A stretch of DNA of 64,000 nucleotides, from the NCBI RefSeq assembly GCF_004117935.1, contig NZ_SDOY01000164.1, forward strand, positions 16,832-80,831. The letters run 5' to 3'. The DNA is from Streptomyces roseicoloratus (lineage in GTDB: Bacteria; Actinomycetota; Actinomycetes; Streptomycetales; Streptomycetaceae). The translations under genes and the position numbers were made by a program. Shown here piece by piece: positions 16,757-24,868 of this stretch. The notes under the pieces are model-generated. The model was not told where the DNA came from. It ran no database searches and worked only from the letters and a program-made list of their open reading frames with translations. Each line of letters opens with the position of its first letter. Positions within the stretch are counted from its first letter, which is position 1.

Positions 16757-16835
16757 CGGGGGGAGGGACGGAGAGAGGGCGGAGAGGGGGCGGAGAGGGG
16801 GCGGACGCGCGGCCGGCTCCGAGGTCTACCGCCGG

Positions 16836-17285
16836 TCAGACGGTGGGGGCGACGGTGGAGGTGGTCGGGGGCTGTTCGGTCGCGCAGTGGAGGCACTTGC
16901 TCGCTGCCGCCGGCAGGTCCTCGGAGAGGCAGGCCGGGCAGGTCTTGACGGGGCCCGGTTCGCCGAAGGCCTTGACGCCGCGGCGGGCCTGGTAGTGCTT
17001 GTACGGCACGACGATCAGGAAGTAGACGACCGCCATGAAGATGATGAAGTAGATCAGGGCGGAGATGAACTGTCCCAGGTCGAGATAGGTCGCCTGGTTG
17101 CCGTCGTCCCCGAGCTGCCATCCGAGTCCCATCGACTCGCCGCCCTGGAAACGGCTGACGATCGGGTTGATCACGAAGTCCGTGAAGGCCTTGATCAGGG
17201 TGGAGAAGGCCAGCGCGATGACCAGTCCGACGGCGATCGTGACGAGATCGCCGCGCATGAGGAAGTTCTTGAAGCCTTTGAGCAC
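16836..17285 (-). CDS. mscL: Large-conductance mechanosensitive channel with zinc-ribbon tail
   Basis: 149 residues from a GTG start, with AAAGGAC upstream. It has the MscL N-terminus (LKGFKNFLMRGDLVTIAVG), TM1 at about 14-40, TM2 at about 71-94 and a basic segment. The C-terminal extension CPAC (116-119) with CLHC (131-134) is a plausible four-Cys zinc knuckle. MscL opens under membrane tension to release solutes on hypo-osmotic shock. The ribbon is additional to the classical channel and may bind a partner or sense redox or metal. Confidence 0.9.
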   Translation of the reverse strand: MLKGFKNFLMRGDLVTIAVGLVIALAFSTLIKAFTDFVINPIVSRFQGGESMGLGWQLGDDGNQATYLDLGQFISALIYFIIFMAVVYFLIVVPYKHYQARRGVKAFGEPGPVKTCPACLSEDLPAAASKCLHCATEQPPTTSTVAPTV

Positions 17286-17615
17286 CGTCCGCGTCCTTTC
17301 TGGGTGTCCGGATGCCCCGCGTCGGGCTCCGCGGGAGCCGTGCTGAGCAGCTAATCGCAGGTCGCGCGGCAGGCACGGGAGCCACGGCGCGATGACGCAC
17401 GGACGGCGGCAGCCGAACCGCCGACCGCCTCACCCGTCTCGGCGTTGTCCGACCGGTACGGGCGAGGCGGTCCGTCCTCGCGGGCGGGGGTCCCGGGCAG
17501 GCGGGGCGGAGGGCTCGTCCACCGTGCCGTCGTCCATCCCGGGTGGCCGGGACCGAGCGGCTCGTCTACCGTGCCGTCGTCCCCCCGGGGGCGGGGCAGG
17601 AAGGCTGGTCGTGTC
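17286..17615. other. 330-bp divergent gap of mscL and the glycosyltransferase gene
   Basis: No gene. It contains a partial direct repeat of about 22 bp (GCTCGTCYACCGTGCCGTCG at about 17512 and 17561). AGGAAGG at 17598-17604 serves the GTG at 17616. Confidence 0.4.
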
Positions 17616-19085
17616 GTGCGCGTGCTGATCGTCACCGCCGGGTCGCGAGGAGACGTCGCGCCCTTCACCGGGCTGGGGCAGCGGCTCGCGCGGGCCGGCC
17701 ACGAGGTCGCCGTGGCCGCCCACCCGGCCTTCGCCGAGCTCGTCGGCGGGTGCGGTCTCGGTTTCCGGCCCGTACCGGGAGACCCGCAGCGGCTGATCCG
17801 GGACTGGGCCCGCGCCGGATCGCGGGACGAGGTGCGGGCGTTGACCAGGGCGTACGCGGACGGGCTCGCCGACGGAGTCGCGGAGGCGGTGGCGGGCGGG
17901 GCCGACCTGCTGCTGACGCCCTTCGGTCCGGCACCGCTCAGCAGGACGGCCGGCGAGGCCCTCGGCATCCCGGTCGTCGGGACGTACCTCGTGCCCGCGT
18001 TCGCCACCGGACGGTTTCCGCTGCCCCACGCCAACGGCGGCGACGACGACCTGGGCCCGGACGGCAACCTCGCGGCGGGCCGGGAGGTGCTGCGGCGCGC
18101 GGAAGCCGCCTTCGCGGGCGCCGTGACCCGGCTGCGGGCCCGCCTCGGGCTGCCCGACGGCACGCCGTCGGCGCCCGCGGACGTCCGGCCGGTCTTCCAC
18201 GGCTACAGCCCGCTGGTGGTACCGCGCCCCGACGACTGGCCGTCCGGGGTCCACGTGTCGGGCTACTGGTGGCCCGCCCGTCCGGACGGCTGGCGTCCGC
18301 CGGACCGACTGGTCGACTTCCTCCGGGCGGGCCCGCCCCCGGTGTTCATCGGCTTCGGCAGCATGGCGCCGGGGGAGGGAGAACGCCTCGGCGAGCTGGT
18401 GGCGGCGGCGGTCCGGCGCGCGGGCGTCCGCGCGGTGGTGCAGGCGGGATGGGCCGGGCTGGGCGGCCACGGCAGCGGAAGCGGAAGGGACTACGGGAGT
18501 GCCGGTCGCGGCGGCGGTGGCGGCCACGACGGGAGTGCCGGTCGCGGTGGCGGTGGCGGTGGCGGCCACGACGGCGGCGACGGGAGCCACGGGAGCTACG
18601 GGAGCTACGGCTACGCCGACTACAGCAACCACAGCAGCCACGGCGACTACAGCAACCACGGAAGCCACGGCGACCACGGCGACTACGGCGACTACGGCGA
18701 TGACAGCGATGACGTCCTCGCCATCGGCGACGTCCCGCACGACTGGCTGTTCCCCCGTACCGCCGCCGTCGTCCACCACGCCGGGGCCGGTACCACCGGT
18801 GCCGGGCTGCGGGCCGGGGTGCCCGCCGTGCCCGTGCCCGTGATGGCGGACCAGCCGTTCTGGGCCTCTCGGTTGTGCGAACTGGGCGTCGCCCCGAGGG
18901 CGTTGACGTTCCGGGAGCTCACCGCCGAGGCCCTCGGTGACGCGATCACCGCCTGCCTGTCCGAGCCTGCCCTCCGGCGCCGCGCGTCCGGGCTCGCCCA
19001 GGGAATCGCGGCGGAGGACGGCGCGGCGGCGCTGCTCGCGCACCTCGACGCCCGCCCGGGCACGGGGCCCGCCGGAGCCGGGTGA
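17616..19085 (+). CDS. GT-B glycosyltransferase (GT1 family) with an 84-residue low-complexity insertion
   Basis: 489 residues from GTG. The N-terminal acceptor domain starts VRVLIVTAGSRGDVAPFTGLG. The C-terminal nucleotide-sugar domain has PPVFIGFGSM (about 241-250) and the donor motif HHAGAGTTGAGLRAGVP (387-403), followed by DQPFWASRL. This resembles MurG-like/UDP-glucosyl-transferases that act on antibiotics, sterols or lipids. Between GWAGLG and DVLAIGDVPHDWLF (residues about 283-366) lies a Gly/His/Ser/Tyr/Asp-rich stretch where homologues normally have a short loop. The catalytic elements on either side are intact, so the enzyme may still fold. Acceptor unknown. Confidence 0.87.
   Translation: MRVLIVTAGSRGDVAPFTGLGQRLARAGHEVAVAAHPAFAELVGGCGLGFRPVPGDPQRLIRDWARAGSRDEVRALTRAYADGLADGVAEAVAGGADLLLTPFGPAPLSRTAGEALGIPVVGTYLVPAFATGRFPLPHANGGDDDLGPDGNLAAGREVLRRAEAAFAGAVTRLRARLGLPDGTPSAPADVRPVFHGYSPLVVPRPDDWPSGVHVSGYWWPARPDGWRPPDRLVDFLRAGPPPVFIGFGSMAPGEGERLGELVAAAVRRAGVRAVVQAGWAGLGGHGSGSGRDYGSAGRGGGGGHDGSAGRGGGGGGGHDGGDGSHGSYGSYGYADYSNHSSHGDYSNHGSHGDHGDYGDYGDDSDDVLAIGDVPHDWLFPRTAAVVHHAGAGTTGAGLRAGVPAVPVPVMADQPFWASRLCELGVAPRALTFRELTAEALGDAITACLSEPALRRRASGLAQGIAAEDGAAALLAHLDARPGTGPAGAG
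18462..18713. repeat. Low-complexity in-frame expansion inside the glycosyltransferase gene
   Basis: Short imperfect repeats (GGCGGTGGCGGCCACGAC, CACGGCGACTACGGC and AGCAACCAC types) encode Gly-rich, then Tyr/Ser/His-rich residues 283-366. The reading frame is kept through the whole insert. The composition is clearly unlike the flanking enzyme sequence. Confidence 0.8.
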
Positions 19086-19137
19086 GGGGGACCGGCTTCC
19101 TGCCGGGTGCGGCGGCCGGTTTCCCTCTCGGCCGCGC

Positions 19138-19362
19138 TTACCGGCCGCTGTCCTCGGCGAGGGTGTGGGCGACGAGGGCGTTGGCGTGGCCGTGGCCCAG
19201 GCCGTGCTCGGTCTTGAGCCAGCCGACCAGCTCCATGTGCTTCGTCAGCGGGGAGGAGCGGATGAGGTCCTTCCACTCGGCGATCGGCCGGCCGTACTTC
19301 TTCTCGATGGAAGGGAAATAGCTGGCAGGGCCCTTCACGGAGGCGTTCGCCGTGGCGGTCAT
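19138..19362 (-). CDS. DUF4287 domain protein
   Basis: 74 residues, all of it one domain: GPASYFPSIEKKYGRPIAEW, then HMELVGWLKTEHGLGHGHANALVAH. This matches the small DUF4287 family. GGAG precedes the ATG. It is monocistronic, between two membrane-protein genes and the glycosyltransferase, and no partner is evident. Function unknown. Confidence 0.85.
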   Translation of the reverse strand: MTATANASVKGPASYFPSIEKKYGRPIAEWKDLIRSSPLTKHMELVGWLKTEHGLGHGHANALVAHTLAEDSGR

Positions 19363-19517
19363 GGGTGGCTCCGTTTCGGATGACGACGGGTTGTCGCCGG
19401 TATGACCGGCGGCACGGCGAGAAGTCATCGCTCCCGGCGGTGTGTTCCGGGTCACTCCGCGGACCGCCGCACCGTCCTCGGATGTCCGGCGCCCCCGTAC
19501 CGATGTCCGCCGGGGCC

Positions 19518-20588
19518 TCAGGTGTCCGGGTCCGGAGGCTTCCCCTGCGTCCCGGGGTCGCCGGTCGGCCCGGAGCCATCGGCGCGTCCCTGCGGGGGTG
19601 TGCCCAGCCAGGCGGGGAACGGGCCCGAGGTCGCCACGACCTGACCGACCGCCACGCAGACGACGATCACGCAGCAGCCCGCGATGAGCCACGACAGGAA
19701 CGTGAAGACGTAGCCGATCGGGCCGTAGTGCGCCTGGCTCTGCTGGAGTGCCTGCGGCATCACCAGCGGTGAGGCGTAGGTGAACGCCGTCATCCCGACG
19801 CCTGCGAGCACGGCGCCCGGCAGCAGCGGCGCCCAGCCGATCCGCGCGCCGAGCAGCAGGTGCTGCGTCCACCACCACAACGCGACCGACGCCACCACCG
19901 AGACCAGCAGCCCTACGACGGCCCCGCCGCCGAAGCCCTGGCGGATCGCCGTCTGGAAGAGGAAGACGCACAACCAGCCCAGGATCCACACCAGCCACCT
20001 CCACGCCGTGAGGCGGGCGCTCCCCTTGGGCAGGTCCCAGCAGCGTTCGCAGACCCGCTGGAGCGCCCGGCTGAGTGCCGTCGCCGAGATCAGCATGACG
20101 ATCACGCCGGCCGCGCCGACACTGCTCCCCAGCTCGCCGTCGGCGGTCAGCGCCTGCTCGACGTCGTCCGTCGGGGCCTTGTCGCCCAGGAACGAGTGGA
20201 CGGCGTCGGCCAGGAGGTCCTTCACGCCCTGCGGCGCGAAGGTGGACACGACGATCAGCAGCGGAAGCGCCGCCAGGAACGTCTGCGCGGCCAGCCGCGC
20301 GGCGGCCTCCATCGTGTTCACCCGGGACAGACGCACGAGGACCCGGCCGACGACCGGTGTCCCCTGGAGCTTCGACTCCGCGAGAGCCCTCCACCGACGC
20401 GCGAACGTCTCCCCACGCGGAGGACTCCCCTCACGCGGAGGCTCTCCCTCACGCGGAGGCTCTCCCTCACGCGGAGGCTCTCCCTCACTCGGAGGCTCTC
20501 CCTCACTCGGGGGCCTTCCCTCACGCGGAGGCTCTCCCTCACGCGAGGACTTCCCCGCGCTCACGAGCTTCCGCCGACGGGCGAGCAT
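19518..20588 (-). CDS. YihY/BrkB-type integral membrane protein with repeat-expanded N-terminus
   Basis: 356 residues from the ATG at 20588; the true start is uncertain. The conserved part begins near VLVRLSRVNTMEAAARLAAQTFLAALPLLI and has about six membrane helices (FIGYVFTFLSWLIAG-type segments), typical of YihY/virulence-factor BrkB proteins. Before it, residues about 15-60 are a six- to seven-fold repeat of the hexapeptide type EGEPPR/EGEPPS made by an 18-bp minisatellite. A polar Pro/Gly/Asp tail ends the protein. Function not established for this family despite the older name RNase BN. Confidence 0.8.
   Translation of the reverse strand: MLARRRKLVSAGKSSREGEPPREGRPPSEGEPPSEGEPPREGEPPREGEPPREGSPPRGETFARRWRALAESKLQGTPVVGRVLVRLSRVNTMEAAARLAAQTFLAALPLLIVVSTFAPQGVKDLLADAVHSFLGDKAPTDDVEQALTADGELGSSVGAAGVIVMLISATALSRALQRVCERCWDLPKGSARLTAWRWLVWILGWLCVFLFQTAIRQGFGGGAVVGLLVSVVASVALWWWTQHLLLGARIGWAPLLPGAVLAGVGMTAFTYASPLVMPQALQQSQAHYGPIGYVFTFLSWLIAGCCVIVVCVAVGQVVATSGPFPAWLGTPPQGRADGSGPTGDPGTQGKPPDPDT
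20427..20547. repeat. 18-bp minisatellite in the BrkB-type gene
   Basis: Six to seven adjacent units of CTCACGCGGAGGCTCTCC with single-base variants (ACGC/ACTC, GGGGGCC). On the minus strand they encode repeated REGEPP-like hexapeptides. The unit length is a multiple of three, so changes in copy number keep the frame. Confidence 0.85.
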
Positions 20589-20695
20589 CCCCTCCCGCGG
20601 GGGCGTCTCCTCACGTTTCCCCTCGCGCTTGCCCTCCCGCACGAGCTTCCGCCGGCGCGCGGAGCGGGCCTCCGACGTCGTGCTCGGGCGGCGCC

Positions 20696-22150
20696 TCAGA
20701 CCGCCCCCTCGGGCGGTGTCGGGGGCGGCCCGCTCCCTGCGACGTGGCGCGCCGGGCGCTCGGCGTCGGTCGTGGCGCGGCCGGTCGCCGCCAGGAGGGC
20801 GATCACCGCGAGGACGGCCAGCAGGATCAGTACCAGGAGCAGGATGGTGAGGGCCGTGGGGTGGTTCCAGAGCGCGAAGAGCAGCACCACGACCAGCAGG
20901 GCGCCGAGCGTGATCCACCGCCGGTTCGTCTCCGTCCAGACGCCCGCCCGGCCGGTCCGCACGTGGTGGGCGTATCCCCAGGCCGCCGCCGAGTCCGCGG
21001 TGCGCTCGGCCGCTCCCCGTACCGCCACGGGCAGCCGGCCGGGGCCGATCAGATACGCGCCGAGGGCGACGACGAGGCCCAGGACGATCGCCGTGCGCAG
21101 CGCGACGCGCAGGAAGTGCAGCAGCGTGTCGAACACGGACGCCGCGGCGGCCTTCGACTGGACCTGCGACGGCAGGTGGTCGAGGTAGTAGCGGCGTGCC
21201 ACGACCAGGCCGATGACGACGACCAGGCAGGCGAACGCCGCCCCCAGCGCCGTACGGGCCAGCGCGCGCCGCCGTCGGTGGGCCAGCAGGACGCCGGCGG
21301 CGCCGATGGCGACGACGATCACCGGGAACCAGTTGCCCACGACGTCCAGCGCGTGCGCCAGGCCGCGGACCTTGCCGAGCTGGTCGGACTGGAACAGCAC
21401 CATCTGCTTGTCGACGTCGGGGATCTTGTCGGCCGGCCCCACGCCCGCGTTCACCAGGTCTTCCTTGACGCGGTCGACGGCCTCGCCGATGTCCAGGGTG
21501 ACCGTGCCCCCGTCCACGCCGACCGCGCCGCGCCCCTGTCCGGTCAGCGCGTGCACGACGGCGTTGTGGGCGGCCCGGTTGGCGGTCGTCCAGACCTTCT
21601 CGAAGCGGTCGCTCTCGACGAAGCGCGTGGCGATCTTCCGGACGGCTCCGTCGACGGCCGAATCGAGCTGCGGACCGAGTTTCCGCACCGCGTCCGCGGC
21701 CCGCGGCGGCAGGCCTTCCTTCTTCAGCCAGTCGGAGACGTCCGCCATGACCTGGCCGCCGTCGACGCGTACGTCGGCCGCGTGGGTGATGCGGGCGACG
21801 GCCGCCGCCTCGATGTCCGGATCGCTCGCCAGCGGGGCGACCGTCTGCACGTACCGATCGGTGTCCAGGGCGATGTCGTGCACCCATACGGTGAGCAGCG
21901 CGACCGGCACCAGGATGCAGGTGAGGACCAGGAGGACCGCCGAGGAGACGCGCCGCGCCCACCTGACCGCCGAGGAGCCGCCCGCCGGGCCGCCAGTCGG
22001 GTCCGGGCCGCGAGTCGGGTCGGGGCCGTGAGTCGGGTCCGGGCCGTCCGCCGGGGTCTCCGCCGGGTCCCGTGCGGGGCCGTCCGCCGGCCCTCCCGCC
22101 GGTCTCGCCGGCTTCCCGCCCTCCGCGGGTGGTTCCTGCTGGCTGCTCAT
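20696..22150 (-). CDS. Multi-pass integral membrane protein, function unknown
   Basis: 484 residues with AGGAG before the ATG. A polar N-terminus carries repeated PDPTxG units (about 38-58). Then comes one membrane helix (about 70-92) and a long extracytoplasmic region (about 95-265). A cluster of helices follows at about 270-440 (VIVVAIGAAGVLLA, ACLVVVIGLVVA, IVLGLVVALGAYLIG, LGALLVVVLLFAL, LLLVLILLAVLAVIALLAA). It precedes the BrkB-type gene by 107 bp on the same strand. No family named with confidence. Confidence 0.8.
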   Translation of the reverse strand: MSSQQEPPAEGGKPARPAGGPADGPARDPAETPADGPDPTHGPDPTRGPDPTGGPAGGSSAVRWARRVSSAVLLVLTCILVPVALLTVWVHDIALDTDRYVQTVAPLASDPDIEAAAVARITHAADVRVDGGQVMADVSDWLKKEGLPPRAADAVRKLGPQLDSAVDGAVRKIATRFVESDRFEKVWTTANRAAHNAVVHALTGQGRGAVGVDGGTVTLDIGEAVDRVKEDLVNAGVGPADKIPDVDKQMVLFQSDQLGKVRGLAHALDVVGNWFPVIVVAIGAAGVLLAHRRRRALARTALGAAFACLVVVIGLVVARRYYLDHLPSQVQSKAAAASVFDTLLHFLRVALRTAIVLGLVVALGAYLIGPGRLPVAVRGAAERTADSAAAWGYAHHVRTGRAGVWTETNRRWITLGALLVVVLLFALWNHPTALTILLLVLILLAVLAVIALLAATGRATTDAERPARHVAGSGPPPTPPEGAV

Positions 22151-22363
22151 GAGCGCTCCTGGAGGGTCGGGTGCCTGCCTTCCATTTCTGCCGCCGGCCG
22201 GCGCGAGCGCACGTCCGGATGGGCTGTACGGGCTGTACGGGCTGGGCGGCCGCTCGGGCCGTACGCGTGGGGCGCCCCGCGTACTGCGCGCTCCGGAGCC
22301 CGCACCCCCGTCCCCTCGTCCCCCCCTCCCCGCCCCGCGCCGTCGTGCGCGATCATGCGCTGT

Positions 22364-23323
22364 ATGAAGCCGCGTTGCGCCATCCTCGACGACTACCAGG
22401 GCGTCGCCCTCTCCTCCGCCGACTGGAGCCCGCTCGACGGCCGGGTCGACGTGCGCGTCCTACGGGAGCACCTCACCGACCGGGACGCCCTCGTCGCCGC
22501 CGTCGAGGACTGCGAGATCCTCGTGGTGATGCGCGAGCGGACCCCGCTCGACGCCGACCTCCTCGCCCGCCTCCCCCGGCTGCGGCTGATCGTCACCTCC
22601 GGCATGCGCAACGCCTCGATCGACGTCGCCGCCGCCCGCGCCCGCGGCGTCGTCGTCTGCGGTACGGCCAGCGCCTCCGAACCGCCCACCGAGCTGACCT
22701 GGGCGCTGATCCTGGGCCTGGCCCGGCAGGTGCACACGGAGCACCGGGCGATGCGCGAGGGCGGGCCGTGGCAGTCCACGGTCGGCCTCGACCTCGCGGG
22801 CCGGGTCCTCGGCCTCGTCGGTCTCGGCAAGATCGGCGGCCGGGTGGCGCGGATCGGCCTCGCCTTCGGCATGGACGTGGTCGCCTGGAGCCCCCACCTC
22901 ACCGACGAGCGGGCCGCCGAGCACGGCGTGCGGCGCGCCGGCGGCCTCCACGAGCTGCTCGGCGCCGCCGACGTCGTCTCGCTGCACCTGGTGCTCTCCG
23001 ACCGCACCCGCGGGCTGATCGGCGAACCGGAGCTCGCGGCGATGCGCCCGCACGCGTACCTGGTCAACACCTCGCGCGCGGGGCTGGTGGACGGTGCCGC
23101 GCTGCTGCGGGCGCTGCGCGAGGGACGGATCGCGGGGGCGGGCCTCGACGTGTACGGCACCGAGCCGCTGCCCGCCGACGACCCGCTGCGCACCCTGCCG
23201 AACGTGCTCGCGCTGCCGCATCTCGGGTACGTCACCGAGGCCAACTACGCCCGCTACTTCGGCCAGGCCGTCGAGGACATCGAGGCATGGCTGGCGGGCG
23301 CGCCCGTACGGGAGCTGGGCTGA
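22364..23323 (+). CDS. D-2-hydroxyacid dehydrogenase family protein
   Basis: 319 residues. Catalytic-domain motif TSGMRNASIDV, NAD-binding GLVGLGKIGGRVARIG (about 148-163) and the active-site region LVNTSRAGLVDGAAL with GAGLDVYGTEPLP and the catalytic His in LALPHLGYVT. These are landmarks of the NAD-dependent D-isomer 2-hydroxyacid dehydrogenases. An ATG 9 bp upstream (22355) is possible. It stands alone, divergent to the membrane-protein operon and convergent with cbtA, with a strong terminator downstream. Substrate unknown. Confidence 0.9.
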   Translation: MKPRCAILDDYQGVALSSADWSPLDGRVDVRVLREHLTDRDALVAAVEDCEILVVMRERTPLDADLLARLPRLRLIVTSGMRNASIDVAAARARGVVVCGTASASEPPTELTWALILGLARQVHTEHRAMREGGPWQSTVGLDLAGRVLGLVGLGKIGGRVARIGLAFGMDVVAWSPHLTDERAAEHGVRRAGGLHELLGAADVVSLHLVLSDRTRGLIGEPELAAMRPHAYLVNTSRAGLVDGAALLRALREGRIAGAGLDVYGTEPLPADDPLRTLPNVLALPHLGYVTEANYARYFGQAVEDIEAWLAGAPVRELG

Positions 23324-23440
23324 CGGTCGTACGGGAGCCGGGCCGGCGGTCGTACGGGAGCCGGGCCGACGCCCGTACGGGGCCCGGGTTTTCGCCCGTA
23401 CGACGGCTCGCCCGTACTGCGACGGCTCGCCCGTACGACG
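23324..23440. repeat. CGTACGGGAGCCGGGC-type repeats
   Basis: After the dehydrogenase stop, two to three copies of GGTCGTACGGGAGCCGGGCC are followed by alternating CCCGTAC and GACGGCTCG units. Part of the array resembles the last codons of the gene (GTACGGGAGCTGGGC), so it may have grown from the gene's own 3' end. Confidence 0.65.
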
Positions 23441-23459
23441 ACAGCGCTCCCAGGAGCAC

Positions 23460-23501
23460 GCGATCGGCCCCGCACCTCACGTCGGGTGCGGGGCCGATCG
23501 C
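23460..23501. terminator. Long bidirectional terminator hairpin
   Basis: A perfect 17-bp stem (23460-23476 with 23485-23501, GCGATCGGCCCCGCACC and complement) has an 8-nt loop. It separates the convergent dehydrogenase and cbtA genes. Confidence 0.85.
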
Positions 23502-23547
23502 TTGGCGCGCCGGGAGCCGGGCGCCAGGGGTCGTGGGGTGCGGGCGA

Positions 23548-24387
23548 TCAGGCGGCCGGGGTCGCCGCTCGGACCGCCTGCGCCGCGGCGGGTCCCGGTG
23601 CGAGCAGTCGCTGCGCGAGCAGACCGAAGGCGAGTCCGAAGACCGCCCACAGGACGGCCTGGATGCCCAGGGTGGCGAGCCTGAAGTCCCACAGCACGGC
23701 GGCCGGGAAATCGGGCTTCACGGCGTCGTCGTTGGCGGGCAGGACCGCGCAGGCGATCACGACCGCGGCGACGAAGCCGGCGCCCGCGACCACGGTCGCG
23801 TTCCCGTTGCCGAGGCGCGGGGCGAGCCTGCGGCCCGCGATGACCGCGGCGATGCCGAGCAGCACGCTCAGCAGGATCATCAGGAAGAAGAGCGTGGTGC
23901 GCTTCCCGATGGTGTCCGGGTTGCCGACGGCCGGCGGGGTCGCCGGGTACTTCAGGAACGGCACCAGGTAGACCGTGGTGAAGGCCGCCGTCGCGACGAG
24001 CGCCGCGGTGGCCTTCGGGGTGAACCGGCCCACCCGTCCGAGGACGAAGCAGAACGCCAGGGACGCGATGCCGCCGAGCGCGACGCCGTAGACGAGCACA
24101 CCGGTGGCGAGACCCGCCGTGGACTGCATGTCCCGGCTGACGATCTCCTCCTCCTCGGCGGGCTCCTCGGCGGCGCCGTGGCCCCCGCCGTGGTCGTGCG
24201 CGGTGGCCTGTTCGGCCTTGGCGGCGGCCTCCTCGACGGCGATCGAGGCGTTGACGGACGGCTCACCGGCGACGTAGGCGACGGCGAAGGCGAACAGTCC
24301 GGCGATCAGGCCCGCGAGCATGCCGCGGACCAGGAGCTTTCCCACGAGCGAACCCGTGGGAGCGCTTGGAGCGGTGGGAGCAGACAT
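23548..24387 (-). CDS. cbtA: Cobalt transporter subunit CbtA
   Basis: 279 residues. Membrane helices begin at about 13-40, with further ones at about 95-120, 130-150, 170-190, 200-220 and 245-265, near the five to six expected for CbtA. A His/Glu-rich loop (HDHGGGHG then EEPAEEEE, about 65-80) suits metal binding. It follows cbtB by 14 bp. Together they form the predicted B12-regulated cobalt uptake system. The cobalamin riboswitch upstream of cbtB supports cobalt as the substrate. Confidence 0.9.
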   Translation of the reverse strand: MSAPTAPSAPTGSLVGKLLVRGMLAGLIAGLFAFAVAYVAGEPSVNASIAVEEAAAKAEQATAHDHGGGHGAAEEPAEEEEIVSRDMQSTAGLATGVLVYGVALGGIASLAFCFVLGRVGRFTPKATAALVATAAFTTVYLVPFLKYPATPPAVGNPDTIGKRTTLFFLMILLSVLLGIAAVIAGRRLAPRLGNGNATVVAGAGFVAAVVIACAVLPANDDAVKPDFPAAVLWDFRLATLGIQAVLWAVFGLAFGLLAQRLLAPGPAAAQAVRAATPAA

Positions 24388-24401
24388 GGTGCGGTGACCC
24401 C

Positions 24402-24629
24402 TCAGTGGCAGGGGAAACCGAGCAGGTGGCGACCGTCGTGCACCCACTCGTGCACGTCGCTGCCCGCGATCAGGGAGGTGGCACCCTGCTCGGCACCGAC
24501 GAAGTAGAGGGCGACGAGCGCCAGGATGCCGATGAACGCCGCCCACGGGAGCACCGCGCGGACCGGCAGGGAGACCGGGGCGACGGACGGGGTGGACGTG
24601 ACGGCGGGCGACGCAATGGCCTCGGCCAT
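24402..24629 (-). CDS. cbtB: Cobalt transporter subunit CbtB
   Basis: 75 residues. One membrane helix (about 25-45, VLPWAAFIGILALVALYFVGAEQG) is followed by a short C-terminal metal-binding segment HEWVHDGRHLLGFPCH, diagnostic of CbtB. The ATG at 24629 lies about 44 bp downstream of the riboswitch core. First gene of the cbtBA operon. Confidence 0.9.
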   Translation of the reverse strand: MAEAIASPAVTSTPSVAPVSLPVRAVLPWAAFIGILALVALYFVGAEQGATSLIAGSDVHEWVHDGRHLLGFPCH

Positions 24630-24672
24630 GGTGGAACCTCCTCGGGAACGCGCGTCCCATACGGTGGTGCGC

Positions 24673-24774
24673 GACGACGGTCGTCGGGTCTGACTCGCCG
24701 CCCCGCGGGCTGGGGGCGGCTCACAGTGGCGCGACCGTGCCGGACTTGCACCGGGCTTCCGTCTCGCCGTCGTC
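24673..24774 (-). ncRNA. Cobalamin riboswitch controlling cbtBA
   Basis: On the minus strand the B12-box core reads GGAAGCCCGGTGCAAGTCC, then GCCACTGTGAGCCG and GAGTCAGACCC. The closing helix P1 pairs GACGACGGC (24766-24774) with its complement at 24673-24681. It sits directly before cbtB, so B12 should shut off cobalt uptake. Confidence 0.92.
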
Positions 24775-24868
24775 GTTCTGTGGAAATGTCGACTGACCGT
24801 ACCGCGCCGGACACTCCGCGCCAAGGGCGCGGGGAGCGGCGCCCGATGAATTGAGGGATGTATCACCC

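Noticed and set aside
20357..23323. 988-residue plus-strand open frame
   Set aside because: Only the last 319 codons (22364-23323) are a real dehydrogenase; the rest is antisense to the BrkB-type and membrane-protein genes and is Arg/Gly-rich.
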